Shown: positions 38,740 through 47,989, numbered from the stretch's first letter. The stretch is DNA of 64,000 bases from Pseudomonas putida (GCF_025905425.1 NZ_CP109603.1:5968501-6032500), one strand, 5' to 3'. The notes: generated from the sequence alone by a model not told the origin. Numbers and translations: made by a program.

Positions 38740-39609
38740 CTACACCGGGTCCGCGTGCACCATCACATCCGCCTGTGGATAACGCTGGCGGATCACCCTT
38801 GATGCCGCCTCGCACAACCCATGGGCATCATGCAGCGCCAGTTCCCCTGGCAGTTCCAGATGCAACTGCACGAACCACTGGTTGCCCGATACCCGTGTAC
38901 GCAGGTCATGCACCCCCTTCACGCCGGGGATGGCCAGCACCAGGGCGGACATCGCCTCGCCAACCTCGCCGGGCAGCTCCTTGTCCATCAGGATGGCGGT
39001 ACTTTCTTGCGCGATCTGGAAAGCGCTCCAGAGGATGTAGACAGCAATGCCCAGGCCGAACAAGGCATCCAGTTGCGACCAGCCAAACTGTGTCAGCAGC
39101 AGGGCGAGCAGAATGCTGCCATTGAGCAGCAGGTCTGAGCGGTAGTGCAGTGAGTCGGCCCGCACCGCCGTGGAGCCGGTCAGGCGAATGACCTTGTGTT
39201 GCAACGCCAGCAGGGCAATGGTCAGCACCAGCGAAAGCAGCATCACTGCGATGCCGACCGTGGTATCGCCCAACGGTTGTGGCGTATGCAGGCGTTCGAC
39301 CGCCTGCACCCCGATCAACACCGCACTGACCCCGATGAACAGCGCCTGGGCCATGCCAGCCAGGGCCTCGGCCTTGCCGTGGCCGAAGCGGTGGTCGTCA
39401 TCGGCCGGGCGCAGGGCGTAATGCACGGCGAGCAGATTGAGAAACGAGGCGACGGCGTCCAGTGCCGAATCGGTCAGCCCGGCCAGCAGGCTGACCGAGC
39501 CGCTCAGCCACCAGGCCAGCGCCTTGCTCACGACCAGGATGCTGGCCACCGCCAGTGACGCGCGGGTGGCCAGACGCAAGAGGCGCTGGTGTTCAGCCGG
39601 GGTGATCAT
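38740..39609 (-). CDS. cation diffusion facilitator (FieF/YiiP-like)
   Basis: A 289-residue divalent-metal/proton antiporter of the inner membrane. Six membrane helices are visible. The transport-site motifs are LTDSALDAVASFLNLLAVHYA (D-x3-D) and HYRSDLLLNGSILLALLL (H-x3-D), the DDDHRFGHGKAEALAGM loop is typical of FieF/YiiP, and the C-terminal cytoplasmic domain carries VSGNQWFVQLHLELPGELALHDAHGLCEAA. Expected substrates are Zn(II) and Fe(II). It is preceded by a lipoprotein gene 25 bases upstream on the same strand. Confidence 0.93.
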   Translation of the reverse strand: MITPAEHQRLLRLATRASLAVASILVVSKALAWWLSGSVSLLAGLTDSALDAVASFLNLLAVHYALRPADDDHRFGHGKAEALAGMAQALFIGVSAVLIGVQAVERLHTPQPLGDTTVGIAVMLLSLVLTIALLALQHKVIRLTGSTAVRADSLHYRSDLLLNGSILLALLLTQFGWSQLDALFGLGIAVYILWSAFQIAQESTAILMDKELPGEVGEAMSALVLAIPGVKGVHDLRTRVSGNQWFVQLHLELPGELALHDAHGLCEAASRVIRQRYPQADVMVHADPV

Positions 39610-39634
39610 GCTGTGGGTGATGTCCTTGTGCGGG

Positions 39635-40054
39635 TCAGGCAGCCGGTACCAGTTGGTAGGCCGCCAACTGCTCGACGCTGCCACGGTGCTGGATCAGGCG
39701 CGGGTCGTTCAGCGGCAGGCGCTGGCCCAGCTCGCTTTCGAGGATGGCCTGCAACTTGCGGTTGTCGATCTTGCCGTCGGGGCTTACCGCTTCGCGCAGT
39801 TTTTCCGGGGCCACCTGGGCTGTGCGGCCACCCGGGTAGTAGATGGCGCCGGTGGCGAAGTCGATGCCGAAGGCGATCAGCCCGGGGATCACGTAGAACA
39901 AGATGCCAATGGCATCCATGGCGGCGACCACGGGGTCGATCTTACCGTCGATCTGGCCGCGGCGGTCTGGGTAGAACAGCGTGCCGCAGGCCGTCAGCTG
40001 GGTCAGCAAGGTGACGATAAGGGCGCCGCCAATGACGCGGGATGGGATACGCAT
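39635..40054 (-). CDS. YceK/YidQ-type lipoprotein
   Basis: A 139-residue lipoprotein: MRIPSRVIGGALIVTLLTQLTACGTLFYPDRRGQIDGKIDPVVAAMDAIGILFYVIPGLIAFGIDFATGAIYYPG. The lipobox LTAC gives the lipidated Cys23, and the GTLxYPDRRG-IDPxVAxxDaIGLLFFxIPG-IAFxVDFxTGAIYLP pattern is the YceK/YidQ small-lipoprotein signature. The role is unknown. The start has GGAG upstream; a 90-residue upstream extension overlaps the hrpB promoter region and is rejected. It is likely co-transcribed with the cation transporter. Confidence 0.87.
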   Translation of the reverse strand: MRIPSRVIGGALIVTLLTQLTACGTLFYPDRRGQIDGKIDPVVAAMDAIGILFYVIPGLIAFGIDFATGAIYYPGGRTAQVAPEKLREAVSPDGKIDNRKLQAILESELGQRLPLNDPRLIQHRGSVEQLAAYQLVPAA

Positions 40055-40169
40055 GTAAATCTCCGAAAGGTATTCAGCAGGGCAAGCGAAGCGCCAGCAC
40101 CTGAAGCTAAGACCATGATAGAGCAGGCTGGGTTCGCCGTTATACTCGCCCGACTGTTCGAGGACCACC

Positions 40170-42695
40170 ATGATTTCATTACCGATCGATACCGTTCTGC
40201 CCGCTTTGCGCCAGGCCCTGGAAAACCGCGACGAAGCTGTGCTCGAAGCGCCCCCCGGCGCCGGCAAGACCACCCGCGTGCCCCTGGCGTTGCTGAGCGC
40301 GCCGTGGCTGGCCGGGCAGACCATCGTGATGCTCGAACCACGGCGCCTGGCCGCCCGCGCGGCGGCCGAAAGGCTGGCCAGCGAGCTGGGCGAGAAGGTC
40401 GGCGAAACCGTGGGCTACCGCATCCGCCTGGACAGCAAGGTCGGGCCGAAGACCCGTATCGAGGTGGTCACCGAGGGTATCCTCACCCGCCGTCTGCAGG
40501 CGGACCCTGCGCTGGAGGGCGTGGGGCTGCTGATTTTCGACGAGTTCCACGAGCGCAGCCTGGATGCTGACCTCGCTTTGGCGTTGAGCCTCAATGGGCG
40601 CGAGCTGCTGCGTGACGAGCCGCTGAAAATTCTGCTGATGTCCGCGACGCTGGAGGGCGAGCGCCTGTCGCGGCTGCTCGACGATGCACCGGTCGTCAGC
40701 AGCGAAGGCCGCATGTACCCGGTAGACATCCACTGGGGGCGGCCGTCCCAGCCGGGCGAGTTCATCGAGCCACGGGTCGTCGATTGCGTCCTCCAGGCGT
40801 TGGCGGAACAGCCCGGTAGCGTGCTGGTATTCCTGCCCGGGCAGGCCGAAATCCGCCGGGTTCACCAGAGCCTTCAGGACATGCTGGGCGAGCGTTCCGA
40901 CATCTTGCTGTGCCCATTGCATGGCGAACTCGACCTCAATGCCCAGCGCGCAGCGATCGACCCGGCGCCAACAGGTCTGCGCAAAGTGGTGCTGGCCACC
41001 AACATCGCCGAAACCAGCCTGACCATCGACGGCGTGCGCGTGGTGGTTGACGCAGGCCTTGCGCGGGTGCCGCGTTTCGACCCCGGCAGTGGCATGACCC
41101 GGCTCGACACCCAGCGTATCTCCCGTGCCAGCGCTACCCAGCGTGCCGGCCGGGCGGGCCGCCTGGAACCAGGGGTGTGCTACCGGCTATGGTCCGAAGC
41201 ACAGCATGACCAGTTGGCCGCGCACGGCAGCGCAGAAATACTCCAGGCCGACCTCGCAGGCCTGGCCTTGCAGTTGGCCCGCTGGGGCGTCACGCCCGAT
41301 CAGCTGCGCTGGCTGGACCAGCCGCCAGCGGCGGCGTTCTCCCAGGCCCAGGACCTGCTGGCACGGCTCAGTGCGTTCAAGGCCGGCAGCCGCGACAACC
41401 TCAGCGAACACGGCCAGGCCATGGCCGAACTGCCGGCCCATCCGCGCATTGCCCACTTGCTGCTGCGTGGCCAGGATCTTGGGCTGGCCGCCATGGCCTG
41501 TGATGTCGCCGCCTTGCTGGGGGAGCGTGATATCCAGCGCGGGGGTGGTGCCGACCTGCACAGCCGGCTGGCGTTGATCAGCGGTGAAAGCAAGGCGTCC
41601 CGAGGCGGGCAGGGCGGCGTGCAGCGTGCGCGGCAGTTGGCCCGGCAATACCGCGGGTTGCTACGCGGCAGGGCGGGCGCAGGGGTCGCCGACCCCGAAC
41701 ACTCGCGCTGGTTGGGCGCATTGCTGGCGCTGGCCTACCCAGACCGGGTCGCCCAGCAGCGGCGCGAGGGCAGCGCTGAATATCGCCTGGCCAATGGCCG
41801 CGCGGCTTTGTTCGCTGAAGTTGATGCCTTGATGAAGTGCCCCTGGCTGGTGGTTGCCGACCTGGGGAGCCGCCAGGGCCAGCGGGAAGAACGTATCTAC
41901 CTGGCTGCCGAGTTCGACCCAGCGCTGCTGGACGATGTGCTGGCCGAGCAGGTCGAACGGGTCGATATCCTCGACTGGGACGACCGCGCACAGGTGTTGC
42001 GCGCCGAACGCCAGACCAAGGTCGGCGAGCTGGTGCTCAGCCGCGAGCCGTTGCCTGGCCTGGATGACGAAGCCCGCGCCAGGGCCTTGATCGGCCTGGT
42101 GCGGCGTAAAGGCCTCAATCTGCTGACCTGGACGCCGGAACTGCGTCAGTGGCAGGCGCGGGTAGCGTTGCTGCGTCAACTGGACCTGGACCAGAACGGG
42201 CACAGTGAGTGGCCCGACCTGGGCGACGAGGCCCTGCTGGCCAACCTGGAAGACTGGCTGCAGCCGTACCTGGGCAAGGTTTCGCGCTTGAGCCATTTTG
42301 CCGCCCTGGACCTGTCGTCGATCCTGCGCAACCTGCTGCCGTGGCCATTGCCGCAGCGCCTGGACGAGTGGGCGCCCGCGCATCTGGCCGTGCCGTCGGG
42401 CTCGAACATTCGCCTGGACTACAGTGAAAACCCACCCATTCTTGCGGTGCGTCTGCAGGAGCTGTTTGGCCTGGCAGACACGCCACGCATCGCCCAGGGG
42501 CGTCAGCAGGTCAAGTTGCATCTGCTATCACCCGCTCGCCGGCCCGTGCAGGTAACCCAGGACCTGGCCAACTTCTGGCGCACGACCTATGCCGAGGTAA
42601 AGAAGGACCTCAAGGGCCGCTACCCCAAGCACTACTGGCCGGATGACCCGCTGGTGGCTGAAGCCACGGCGCGGGCCAAACCACGGGGTACCTGA
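40170..42695 (+). CDS. hrpB: ATP-dependent helicase HrpB
   Basis: An 841-residue DEAH-box RNA helicase-like protein. Walker A is in EAPPGAGKTTRVPLALL (residues 27-43), the DEAH box is written DEFH (LLIFDEFHERSLDADLALAL, about 124-127), SAT motif is LLMSATLEGERL, and motif VI is ATQRAGRAGRLEPGVCYRLW. The HA2 and HrpB C-terminal domains follow, ending WRTTYAEVKKDLKGRYPKHYWPDDPLVAEATARAKPRG, the family's hallmark C-terminus. In other bacteria HrpB has been linked to mRNA processing (for example of fimbrial operons) and stress. Start ATG 40170 lies after GGACCACC. Confidence 0.96.
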   Translation: MISLPIDTVLPALRQALENRDEAVLEAPPGAGKTTRVPLALLSAPWLAGQTIVMLEPRRLAARAAAERLASELGEKVGETVGYRIRLDSKVGPKTRIEVVTEGILTRRLQADPALEGVGLLIFDEFHERSLDADLALALSLNGRELLRDEPLKILLMSATLEGERLSRLLDDAPVVSSEGRMYPVDIHWGRPSQPGEFIEPRVVDCVLQALAEQPGSVLVFLPGQAEIRRVHQSLQDMLGERSDILLCPLHGELDLNAQRAAIDPAPTGLRKVVLATNIAETSLTIDGVRVVVDAGLARVPRFDPGSGMTRLDTQRISRASATQRAGRAGRLEPGVCYRLWSEAQHDQLAAHGSAEILQADLAGLALQLARWGVTPDQLRWLDQPPAAAFSQAQDLLARLSAFKAGSRDNLSEHGQAMAELPAHPRIAHLLLRGQDLGLAAMACDVAALLGERDIQRGGGADLHSRLALISGESKASRGGQGGVQRARQLARQYRGLLRGRAGAGVADPEHSRWLGALLALAYPDRVAQQRREGSAEYRLANGRAALFAEVDALMKCPWLVVADLGSRQGQREERIYLAAEFDPALLDDVLAEQVERVDILDWDDRAQVLRAERQTKVGELVLSREPLPGLDDEARARALIGLVRRKGLNLLTWTPELRQWQARVALLRQLDLDQNGHSEWPDLGDEALLANLEDWLQPYLGKVSRLSHFAALDLSSILRNLLPWPLPQRLDEWAPAHLAVPSGSNIRLDYSENPPILAVRLQELFGLADTPRIAQGRQQVKLHLLSPARRPVQVTQDLANFWRTTYAEVKKDLKGRYPKHYWPDDPLVAEATARAKPRGT

Positions 42696-42777
42696 TTCGG
42701 CTTAAGTTGATCTTCATGCAGGGGCCGAGCTCGTTGTCAGGTAGGTGAACTTGGCCCGGTTTGGGGTGCCTTGAGCG

Positions 42778-43434
42778 TCATGCGCCGGAATCAGCCTCCA
42801 ACAGCATGAACAGGCGGTACAGCACCACCGTACTGAACAGCTGCAAAAAACCGCTCAGGCTGTCCATGGCCAGCTCCATGCCCGGAGCCGGCTGCGGGAA
42901 GGTCATCAGCAACAGCCCGTCGATCAGCCAGATCGGTGCCAGTACCCCAAGCACGCAGATCATGATGCGCATGAAATTGCCGGTGGTCATCCGCGCGCTC
43001 TCGCGCATCGACTGCACGACAGGCAGGCCGCGCAGCACCAGTAGGTATTCGGCGAACACCAGGTTGATCATGATCCACACCCCGGGGAAGACGAACAGTG
43101 CCAGGCCCGCCATGATCAGCAGCGAACTGATCAGGATCAGCAGGGCTAGCTGCGGCCATAACTGTAGGGCGCGGGCGAACAGATCACGCTTGGAAATGTC
43201 CTGGCCATTGCTGCGGGTGTCCAGGTAGAGGATCAGCGCCGCGCTGTAGAGCGGGTAGAACAGCAGGCTCACCAGCATGCCGTAGGCGGGTGAGGCCTGG
43301 TCGCCCATCTGCCGATAGAGCAGTTGGGTCAGCAGGGCTTCGAGCACCACCAGCGGCAAGCACAGTGGGATGATGCTTGGCAGGTGGCGGCGGAAGAAGT
43401 ACAGGGAGTCGCGCAGAACGCTCAGCGGATTCAT
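42778..43434 (-). CDS. YciC family (UPF0259) membrane protein
   Basis: A 218-residue polytopic protein with about six hydrophobic segments: LPSIIPLCLPLVVLEALLTQLL, LVSLLFYPLYSAALILYLD, LALLILISSLLIMAGLALFVFPGVWIMINLVFAEYLLVL, and so on. FFRRHLPSI near the start, the PGVWI.I.L.FA.Y motif and LxxSxxxTxGxFMRI are typical of YciC/UPF0259 proteins, which have been implicated in membrane homeostasis in E. coli. It is divergent from the DUF2076 gene and convergent with hrpB. Confidence 0.87.
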   Translation of the reverse strand: MNPLSVLRDSLYFFRRHLPSIIPLCLPLVVLEALLTQLLYRQMGDQASPAYGMLVSLLFYPLYSAALILYLDTRSNGQDISKRDLFARALQLWPQLALLILISSLLIMAGLALFVFPGVWIMINLVFAEYLLVLRGLPVVQSMRESARMTTGNFMRIMICVLGVLAPIWLIDGLLLMTFPQPAPGMELAMDSLSGFLQLFSTVVLYRLFMLLEADSGA

Positions 43435-43601
43435 CGGTCAACATCGCATGGCAGTAAAAGCAGGGGCCTAACTTTAGCCCAAAGCAGGCTCGCAGCTGTC
43501 ACTTGCTGAAAAAAGTTTCACCGCCGCAGTGATTGAATCCAGCGCCTGCACCCCCCATCTTTGACGCTGTCCGTTGTCCCGCGTCCCCACGAGGTAGCTT
43601 C

Positions 43602-44366
43602 ATGAACACTGAAGAACAAACCCTGATCGATAGCCTGTTCGGCCGCATCAAGCAAGCTGAAGACCCGAGCCAGCCCCGCGATGCCCTGGCCCAGGCGTGC
43701 ATCGAAGAGCATGTGCGTCAGCAGCCGGCAGCGCCGTATTACATGGCCCAGGCGATTCTGGTTCAGGAAGCGGCTATCAAGCGCCTGGACGAGCAGAACA
43801 AGCAGCTGGAAGCGGAGCTCAAACAAGCCCGTGCGCAAGTCGAGGCCAGCCGTGCGGGTAGCAGCACCCCGAGCAACAGCGGCGGTGGTTTCCTGTCGAG
43901 CATCTTCGGTTCCGGTGGGCGTAGTGCGCCACCGGCCACGCAGCCGCAGCGGCCTTCGGCGCCCGCTTTTTCAGGCGGAGGCTGGCGCGAACCGTCCGCG
44001 CCGGGCTTCAACCCGCAGCAAGCGCAGCAACAACAGCAGCCCGGTTTCGGCGCAGCGCCAGCGCGCGGTGGTGCCAGCAGCTTCCTGGGTGGTGCGATGC
44101 AGACCGCAGCCGGTGTGGCAGGCGGGGTGTTGCTTGCTCAGGGTATAAGCAGCCTGTTCAACCACAACTCACAACCTGAGGAAGTGGCAGAGGTGAACAA
44201 GGACGAGCCAGCACCGGCCAGCGATACTGGCGGCTGGAACGATCAAGGCGGGCAACAGCAGGTGGCCGACAACGGCGGTTGGGGCAGCGACCAGGGCAGT
44301 TACGCCGATAACGATTATGGCAGCGATGACGGCGGGTTCTTCTCCGACGACGATTCCTACGTCTGA
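43602..44366 (+). CDS. DUF2076 family periplasmic-ligand-binding-like protein
   Basis: A 254-residue acidic protein starting MNTEEQTLIDSLFGRIKQAEDPSQPRDALAQACIEEHVRQQPAAPYYMAQAILVQEAAIKRLDEQNKQLEAELKQARAQVE, the DUF2076 N-terminus with a coiled coil around 60-90. A Gly/Ser/Pro/Gln-rich linker (including a poly-Gln run QQAQQQQQ), a hydrophobic Gly-rich helix (GGAMQTAAGVAGGVLLAQGISSLF) and an Asp/Gly/Tyr-rich tail (DNDYGSDDGGFFSDDDSYV) follow. There is no signal peptide. Function is unknown; the architecture resembles membrane- or surface-associated scaffolds. The hairpin GGGGCTGC/GCAGCCCC (44393-44411) lies just downstream, without a T run. Confidence 0.87.
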   Translation: MNTEEQTLIDSLFGRIKQAEDPSQPRDALAQACIEEHVRQQPAAPYYMAQAILVQEAAIKRLDEQNKQLEAELKQARAQVEASRAGSSTPSNSGGGFLSSIFGSGGRSAPPATQPQRPSAPAFSGGGWREPSAPGFNPQQAQQQQQPGFGAAPARGGASSFLGGAMQTAAGVAGGVLLAQGISSLFNHNSQPEEVAEVNKDEPAPASDTGGWNDQGGQQQVADNGGWGSDQGSYADNDYGSDDGGFFSDDDSYV

Positions 44367-44438
44367 CGGGTCTGGCATACTGCTGGCATTTTGGGGCTGC
44401 AGGGCAGCCCCGAATTCCATCAGATGAAGAGGTTCCAG

Positions 44439-44918
44439 GTGAAAAAGATCGCGTTGTTCGCCGACGTGCAGAACCTCTACTACACCGTGCGCCAGGCGCA
44501 CGGTTGCCATTTCAACTACGCCGCGCTGTGGGCCGAGATCAGCCGCGAAGGGCAGATCGTCGAAGCCGTGGCCTATGCCATCGACCGCGGTGACAGCAAG
44601 CAACAGCAGTTTCAGCAGATTTTGCGCAACCTCGGTTTCGAGGTGCGGCTGAAACCGTACATCCAGCGCAGCGATGGCTCGGCCAAAGGTGACTGGGATG
44701 TGGGCATCACCCTTGATGTGATCGACGCGGCCAGCCGCGTGGACCAGGTGGTGCTGGCCTCCGGTGATGGCGACTTCGATCTGTTGCTCGAGCGGGTCAT
44801 CCAGCGCCATGGCACCGAAGCGGTGGTGTATGGCGTGCCTGGGCTTACCGCGATGTCACTGATTCGCGCCGCCAGCCGTTATGTGCCGATCGAGGGGCGG
44901 TTGTTGTTGCGGCATTGA
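44439..44918 (+). CDS. NYN domain (LabA-like PIN-fold) protein
   Basis: A 159-residue NYN/LabA-like protein with a predicted PIN-type RNase fold. The acidic active-site residues are visible in KKIALFADVQNLYYTVRQ, GDWDVGITLDVIDAAS and VVLASGDGDFDLLLERV, and the domain ends with ALIRAASRYVPIEG-type residues (MSLIRAASRYVPIEGRLLL). The GTG at 44439 is chosen because GAGG lies 6 bases before it; an ATG 15 bases upstream would disrupt that spacing. The RNA target is unknown. It follows the DUF2076 gene in the same orientation, separated by the small hairpin. Confidence 0.88.
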   Translation: MKKIALFADVQNLYYTVRQAHGCHFNYAALWAEISREGQIVEAVAYAIDRGDSKQQQFQQILRNLGFEVRLKPYIQRSDGSAKGDWDVGITLDVIDAASRVDQVVLASGDGDFDLLLERVIQRHGTEAVVYGVPGLTAMSLIRAASRYVPIEGRLLLRH

Positions 44919-44925
44919 CCGCCAT

Positions 44926-45387
44926 TCATGGCTGTTTTTTGCCCGGGCCCTGCAAATGATCGAGCGGTACCCGTCGCTCGATTGCGCTGGAAAGAATGAT
45001 CGAGGTCTTGCTGAAGCCCAGTTGTGAAACCCGGTTGATCAGCGCCTCCAGCTCCCCCATCGAGCCCACCGCCGCCTGCATGATCACGCAGGGGTCACCG
45101 GTGACGCGATGGCACTCGGTCAGTTCGGGGATGCGTGCCAGCGCATCATAGGCCTGCTGATTGCCATGGCTGGCCAGGCGCAGTTCGATTACGCACTGGA
45201 TCGGCAGGCCGATCTTTTCCAGGTCTACCTTCGCCGCGTAGCCGGTGATGACGCCGCTGGCTTCGAGTTTTGCCACCCGTTCGGCCACTGCAGGCGCCGA
45301 CAAATTCACCTGACGCGCCAACTGCGCAAACGTGGCCCGGCCGTTTTCGAGCAGGGCGGCGAGCAGCATGCGGTCGTACTTGTCCAT
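44926..45387 (-). CDS. Lrp/AsnC family transcriptional regulator
   Basis: A 153-residue regulator with an N-terminal HTH (MDKYDRMLLAALLENGRATFAQLARQVNLSAPAVAERVAKLEASGVI) and a RAM domain (QCVIELRLASHGNQQAYDALARIPELTECHRVTGDPCVIMQAAV). It is transcribed divergently from an EamA exporter, a frequent arrangement for Lrp-type regulators that control amino-acid efflux, so the exporter is the likely target. It is clearly different in sequence from the other Lrp-type gene at 37054. Confidence 0.93.
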   Translation of the reverse strand: MDKYDRMLLAALLENGRATFAQLARQVNLSAPAVAERVAKLEASGVITGYAAKVDLEKIGLPIQCVIELRLASHGNQQAYDALARIPELTECHRVTGDPCVIMQAAVGSMGELEALINRVSQLGFSKTSIILSSAIERRVPLDHLQGPGKKQP

Positions 45388-45542
45388 GGGGTTTTCCTGT
45401 GCGGCTTCGATTCATTTGGAAAACACTACAATAACCGTTCATTGCAAAGTGTTCGGGTGATTTAAAGCTGTTTTGTAACTTAAGTTTACGCAGTGGCCTT
45501 TCTAAACTAAGTCACCCGTAAACGGATTTCGAGTACTTTCCC

Positions 45543-46463
45543 ATGCCTGCCTCCCGTCGCTTCCCGCTCCTGCTCATTGGCGCCTTCATGGCCCTGTATC
45601 TGGTCTGGGGTTCCACTTACCTGTTTATTCGCATTGGCGTCGAATCGTGGCCACCCATGCTCATGGCAGGGGTACGCTTTCTGATCGCTGGGGGCTTGCT
45701 GTATGGCTTTCTGCGCTGGCGGGGTGTGCCGGCGCCGACCTGGCCGCAGTGGCGGGCGGCGGGGGCAATCGGTTTTTTGTTGCTCAGTTGTGGCAACGGC
45801 GGCGTGACCGTGGCTGAGCACGCCGGTGTGGCCTCAGGCGTGGCGGCACTGGCGGTGGCGACGGTGCCGCTGTTCACCCTGGTGTTCGGCCTGCTGTTTG
45901 GCCACCGTAACTCGCGGCTCGAGTGGGCAGGGATCGGGCTTGGGCTGGTCGGCATCGGGCTGCTCAACCTCGGCTCCAACTTGCAGGCAAGCCCGATTGG
46001 CGCGGCACTGATCCTGTTCGCGGCGGCTTCGTGGGCATTCGGTTCGGTATGGAGCAAGAGCTTGCCGCTGCCCCAGGGGCCGATGGCCAGTGCTGCCGAA
46101 ATGCTGGTGGGCGGTGCAGTGCTACTGCTTGGCAGCGTGGTGTCGGGCGAGCGCATGACCCAGATGCCGACCGCTGCCGGTTGGGGCGCGCTGGCCTACC
46201 TGGTGTTCTTCGGCTCGATCCTGGCGTTCAGTGCCTATATGTACCTGCTCAAGCATGTGCGCCCCGCAGCCGCGACCAGCTATGCCTACGTCAACCCGGC
46301 GGTGGCGGTGCTGCTAGGTATCGTCTTCGCCGGCGAACAAATCGGTGCCGAAGAGTGCGTGGCGATGGCGGTGATCATTGGCGCAGTGGTGCTGATCGGC
46401 CTGCCTCAATGGCGCAAAGCGCCACAGCCTGCGCAACCGCTGAAGGGCGAAATCTGCAAGTAG
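45543..46463 (+). CDS. EamA (DMT) family exporter, YedA-like
   Basis: A 306-residue protein with ten membrane helices in two EamA repeats (about 8-138 and 150-290): LLLIGAFMALYLVWGSTYLFIRIGVESWPPMLMAGVRFLIAGG in the first and PIGAALILFAAASWAFGSVWSKSLPLPQGP plus AATSYAYVNPAVAVLLGIVFAGE in the second. Relatives export amino acids or other metabolites; the exact substrate cannot be read. The divergent Lrp/AsnC gene lies 155 bases upstream, and the intergenic DNA includes the AT-rich stretch TTGTAACTTAAGTTTACGC (45473-45491), a candidate operator. Confidence 0.92.
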   Translation: MPASRRFPLLLIGAFMALYLVWGSTYLFIRIGVESWPPMLMAGVRFLIAGGLLYGFLRWRGVPAPTWPQWRAAGAIGFLLLSCGNGGVTVAEHAGVASGVAALAVATVPLFTLVFGLLFGHRNSRLEWAGIGLGLVGIGLLNLGSNLQASPIGAALILFAAASWAFGSVWSKSLPLPQGPMASAAEMLVGGAVLLLGSVVSGERMTQMPTAAGWGALAYLVFFGSILAFSAYMYLLKHVRPAAATSYAYVNPAVAVLLGIVFAGEQIGAEECVAMAVIIGAVVLIGLPQWRKAPQPAQPLKGEICK

Positions 46464-46518
46464 GCCGGGGTGTTGCGGTAAACTTGCCGCCTTCGCTGAA
46501 CCCCCTGACGGTATTGCC

Positions 46519-47850
46519 ATGAATTTCGCCAAACTCGGCCTGATCGAACCTTTGCTGCGTACCTTGCAGCAGCTGGACTACACCACCCCGACCCCGGTCC
46601 AGGCCCAGGCCATCCCTGCCGTGCTGGCCGGCCGCGACCTGATGGCCGCAGCCCAGACCGGCACCGGCAAGACCGCAGGGTTTGCCCTGCCGGTGCTGCA
46701 GCGCCTGGCGCTTGAAGGTGAGAAAGTTGCCAGCAACTCGATCCGCGCGCTGATACTGGTCCCCACCCGCGAGCTGGCCGAGCAGGTGCACAACAATGTG
46801 CGCGAGTATGCCGAGAACCTGCCGCTGAGCACCTATGCGGTGTACGGCGGCGTCAGCATCAACCCGCAGATGATGCGCCTGCGCCGTGGCGTCGACCTGC
46901 TGGTGGCCACGCCGGGTCGCTTGCTCGATCTGTTCCGGCAGAACGCCGTGAAGTTCAACCAGGTCCAGACCCTGGTGCTCGACGAAGCCGACCGCATGCT
47001 CGACCTGGGTTTTGCCGAGGAGCTGCAGTCGGTGTACGCAGCGCTGCCGCGCAAGCGCCAGACGCTGCTGTTTTCCGCGACCTTCTCGGACCAGATCCGG
47101 GTCCTTGCCGGCCTGGCCCTGAACGACCCGCTGAGCATCGAAGTTAGCCCGCGCAATGCCGCCGCCACCACCGTCAAGCAGTGGCTGGTGCCTGTGGACA
47201 AGAAGCGCAAGGCTGACCTGTTCTGCCATTTGCTGCGCAAGCAGCGCTGGAGCCAGGTGCTGGTGTTTGCCAAGACCCGCAACGGTGTCGACCAGTTGGT
47301 GGAGCGTTTGCTGAGCGAAGGCATCAATGCCGATGGCATCCATGGCGACCGCCCACAGGCCACGCGCCAGCGGGCGCTGGATACCTTCAAGGCCCGTGAA
47401 ATCCAGGTGTTGGTGGCGACCGATGTTGCAGCGCGCGGGCTGGATATCGACGACCTGCCGCTGGTGGTCAACCTCGACCTGCCGATCGTTGCCGAGGATT
47501 ATGTGCACCGCATTGGTCGTACGGGCCGTGCCGGCAACAAAGGGGAGGCGATTTCGCTGGTGTGTGCCGATGAGGTGCAAATGTTGGCGTCGATCGAGAC
47601 GCTGATCCGCCAGACCTTGCCGCGCCATGAAGAACCGGACTTTATCCCTGAGCACCGCGTGCCGATGACCGATGCCAGTGGGCAGGTGATCAAGAAGCCG
47701 AAGAAGCCTAAAAAGCCGAAAGAGAACAGCGCCAAACGTGGTTTGGGGCGCTGGATGGACAGTGCCGAAGCGGCGAGCCCGGCGCCGTCAGTGAAAGCGG
47801 TGCGTAAGGTGCCGAGTTTCAATGGTGGGCCGCGTAAGCGTAAGCCTTGA
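46519..47850 (+). CDS. rhlE: DEAD-box RNA helicase (RhlE-type)
   Basis: A 443-residue helicase with the complete motif set: Q motif (YTTPTPVQAQAIP), motif I AQTGTGKT (45-52), Ia PTRELAEQV, GG, Ib TPGRLLDL, II VLDEADRMLDLGF, III SATF, IV VLVFAKTRNG, V ATDVAARGLDI and VI HRIGRTGRAG. The C-terminal extension (from about 375) is Lys/Pro-rich (KKPKKPKKPKENSAKRG) and probably binds RNA non-specifically. Expected roles are ribosome assembly and cold adaptation. Several RhlE paralogues exist in Pseudomonas; which one this is cannot be decided here. Confidence 0.95.
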   Translation: MNFAKLGLIEPLLRTLQQLDYTTPTPVQAQAIPAVLAGRDLMAAAQTGTGKTAGFALPVLQRLALEGEKVASNSIRALILVPTRELAEQVHNNVREYAENLPLSTYAVYGGVSINPQMMRLRRGVDLLVATPGRLLDLFRQNAVKFNQVQTLVLDEADRMLDLGFAEELQSVYAALPRKRQTLLFSATFSDQIRVLAGLALNDPLSIEVSPRNAAATTVKQWLVPVDKKRKADLFCHLLRKQRWSQVLVFAKTRNGVDQLVERLLSEGINADGIHGDRPQATRQRALDTFKAREIQVLVATDVAARGLDIDDLPLVVNLDLPIVAEDYVHRIGRTGRAGNKGEAISLVCADEVQMLASIETLIRQTLPRHEEPDFIPEHRVPMTDASGQVIKKPKKPKKPKENSAKRGLGRWMDSAEAASPAPSVKAVRKVPSFNGGPRKRKP

Positions 47851-47902
47851 TATCGCCGGGGGCGCCCCTGTAGAACCACCACGTTGGTTTGGCAGGGGGC
47901 CG

Positions 47903-47989
47903 TGTGGGAGCGGGCTTGCCCCGCGAACACCGGCGAAGCCGGTGCCATGCACTGGGTGGCCTCATTCGCGGGGCAAGCCCGCTCCCACA
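47903..47989. repeat. REP element pair (inverted)
   Basis: TGTGGGAGCGGGCTTGCCCC on the left and the complement ending GCTCCCACA on the right, with an inner stem CACCGGCGAAGCCGGTG (47928-47944). It lies between the convergent rhlE-type gene and the flavoprotein gene. Confidence 0.92.
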
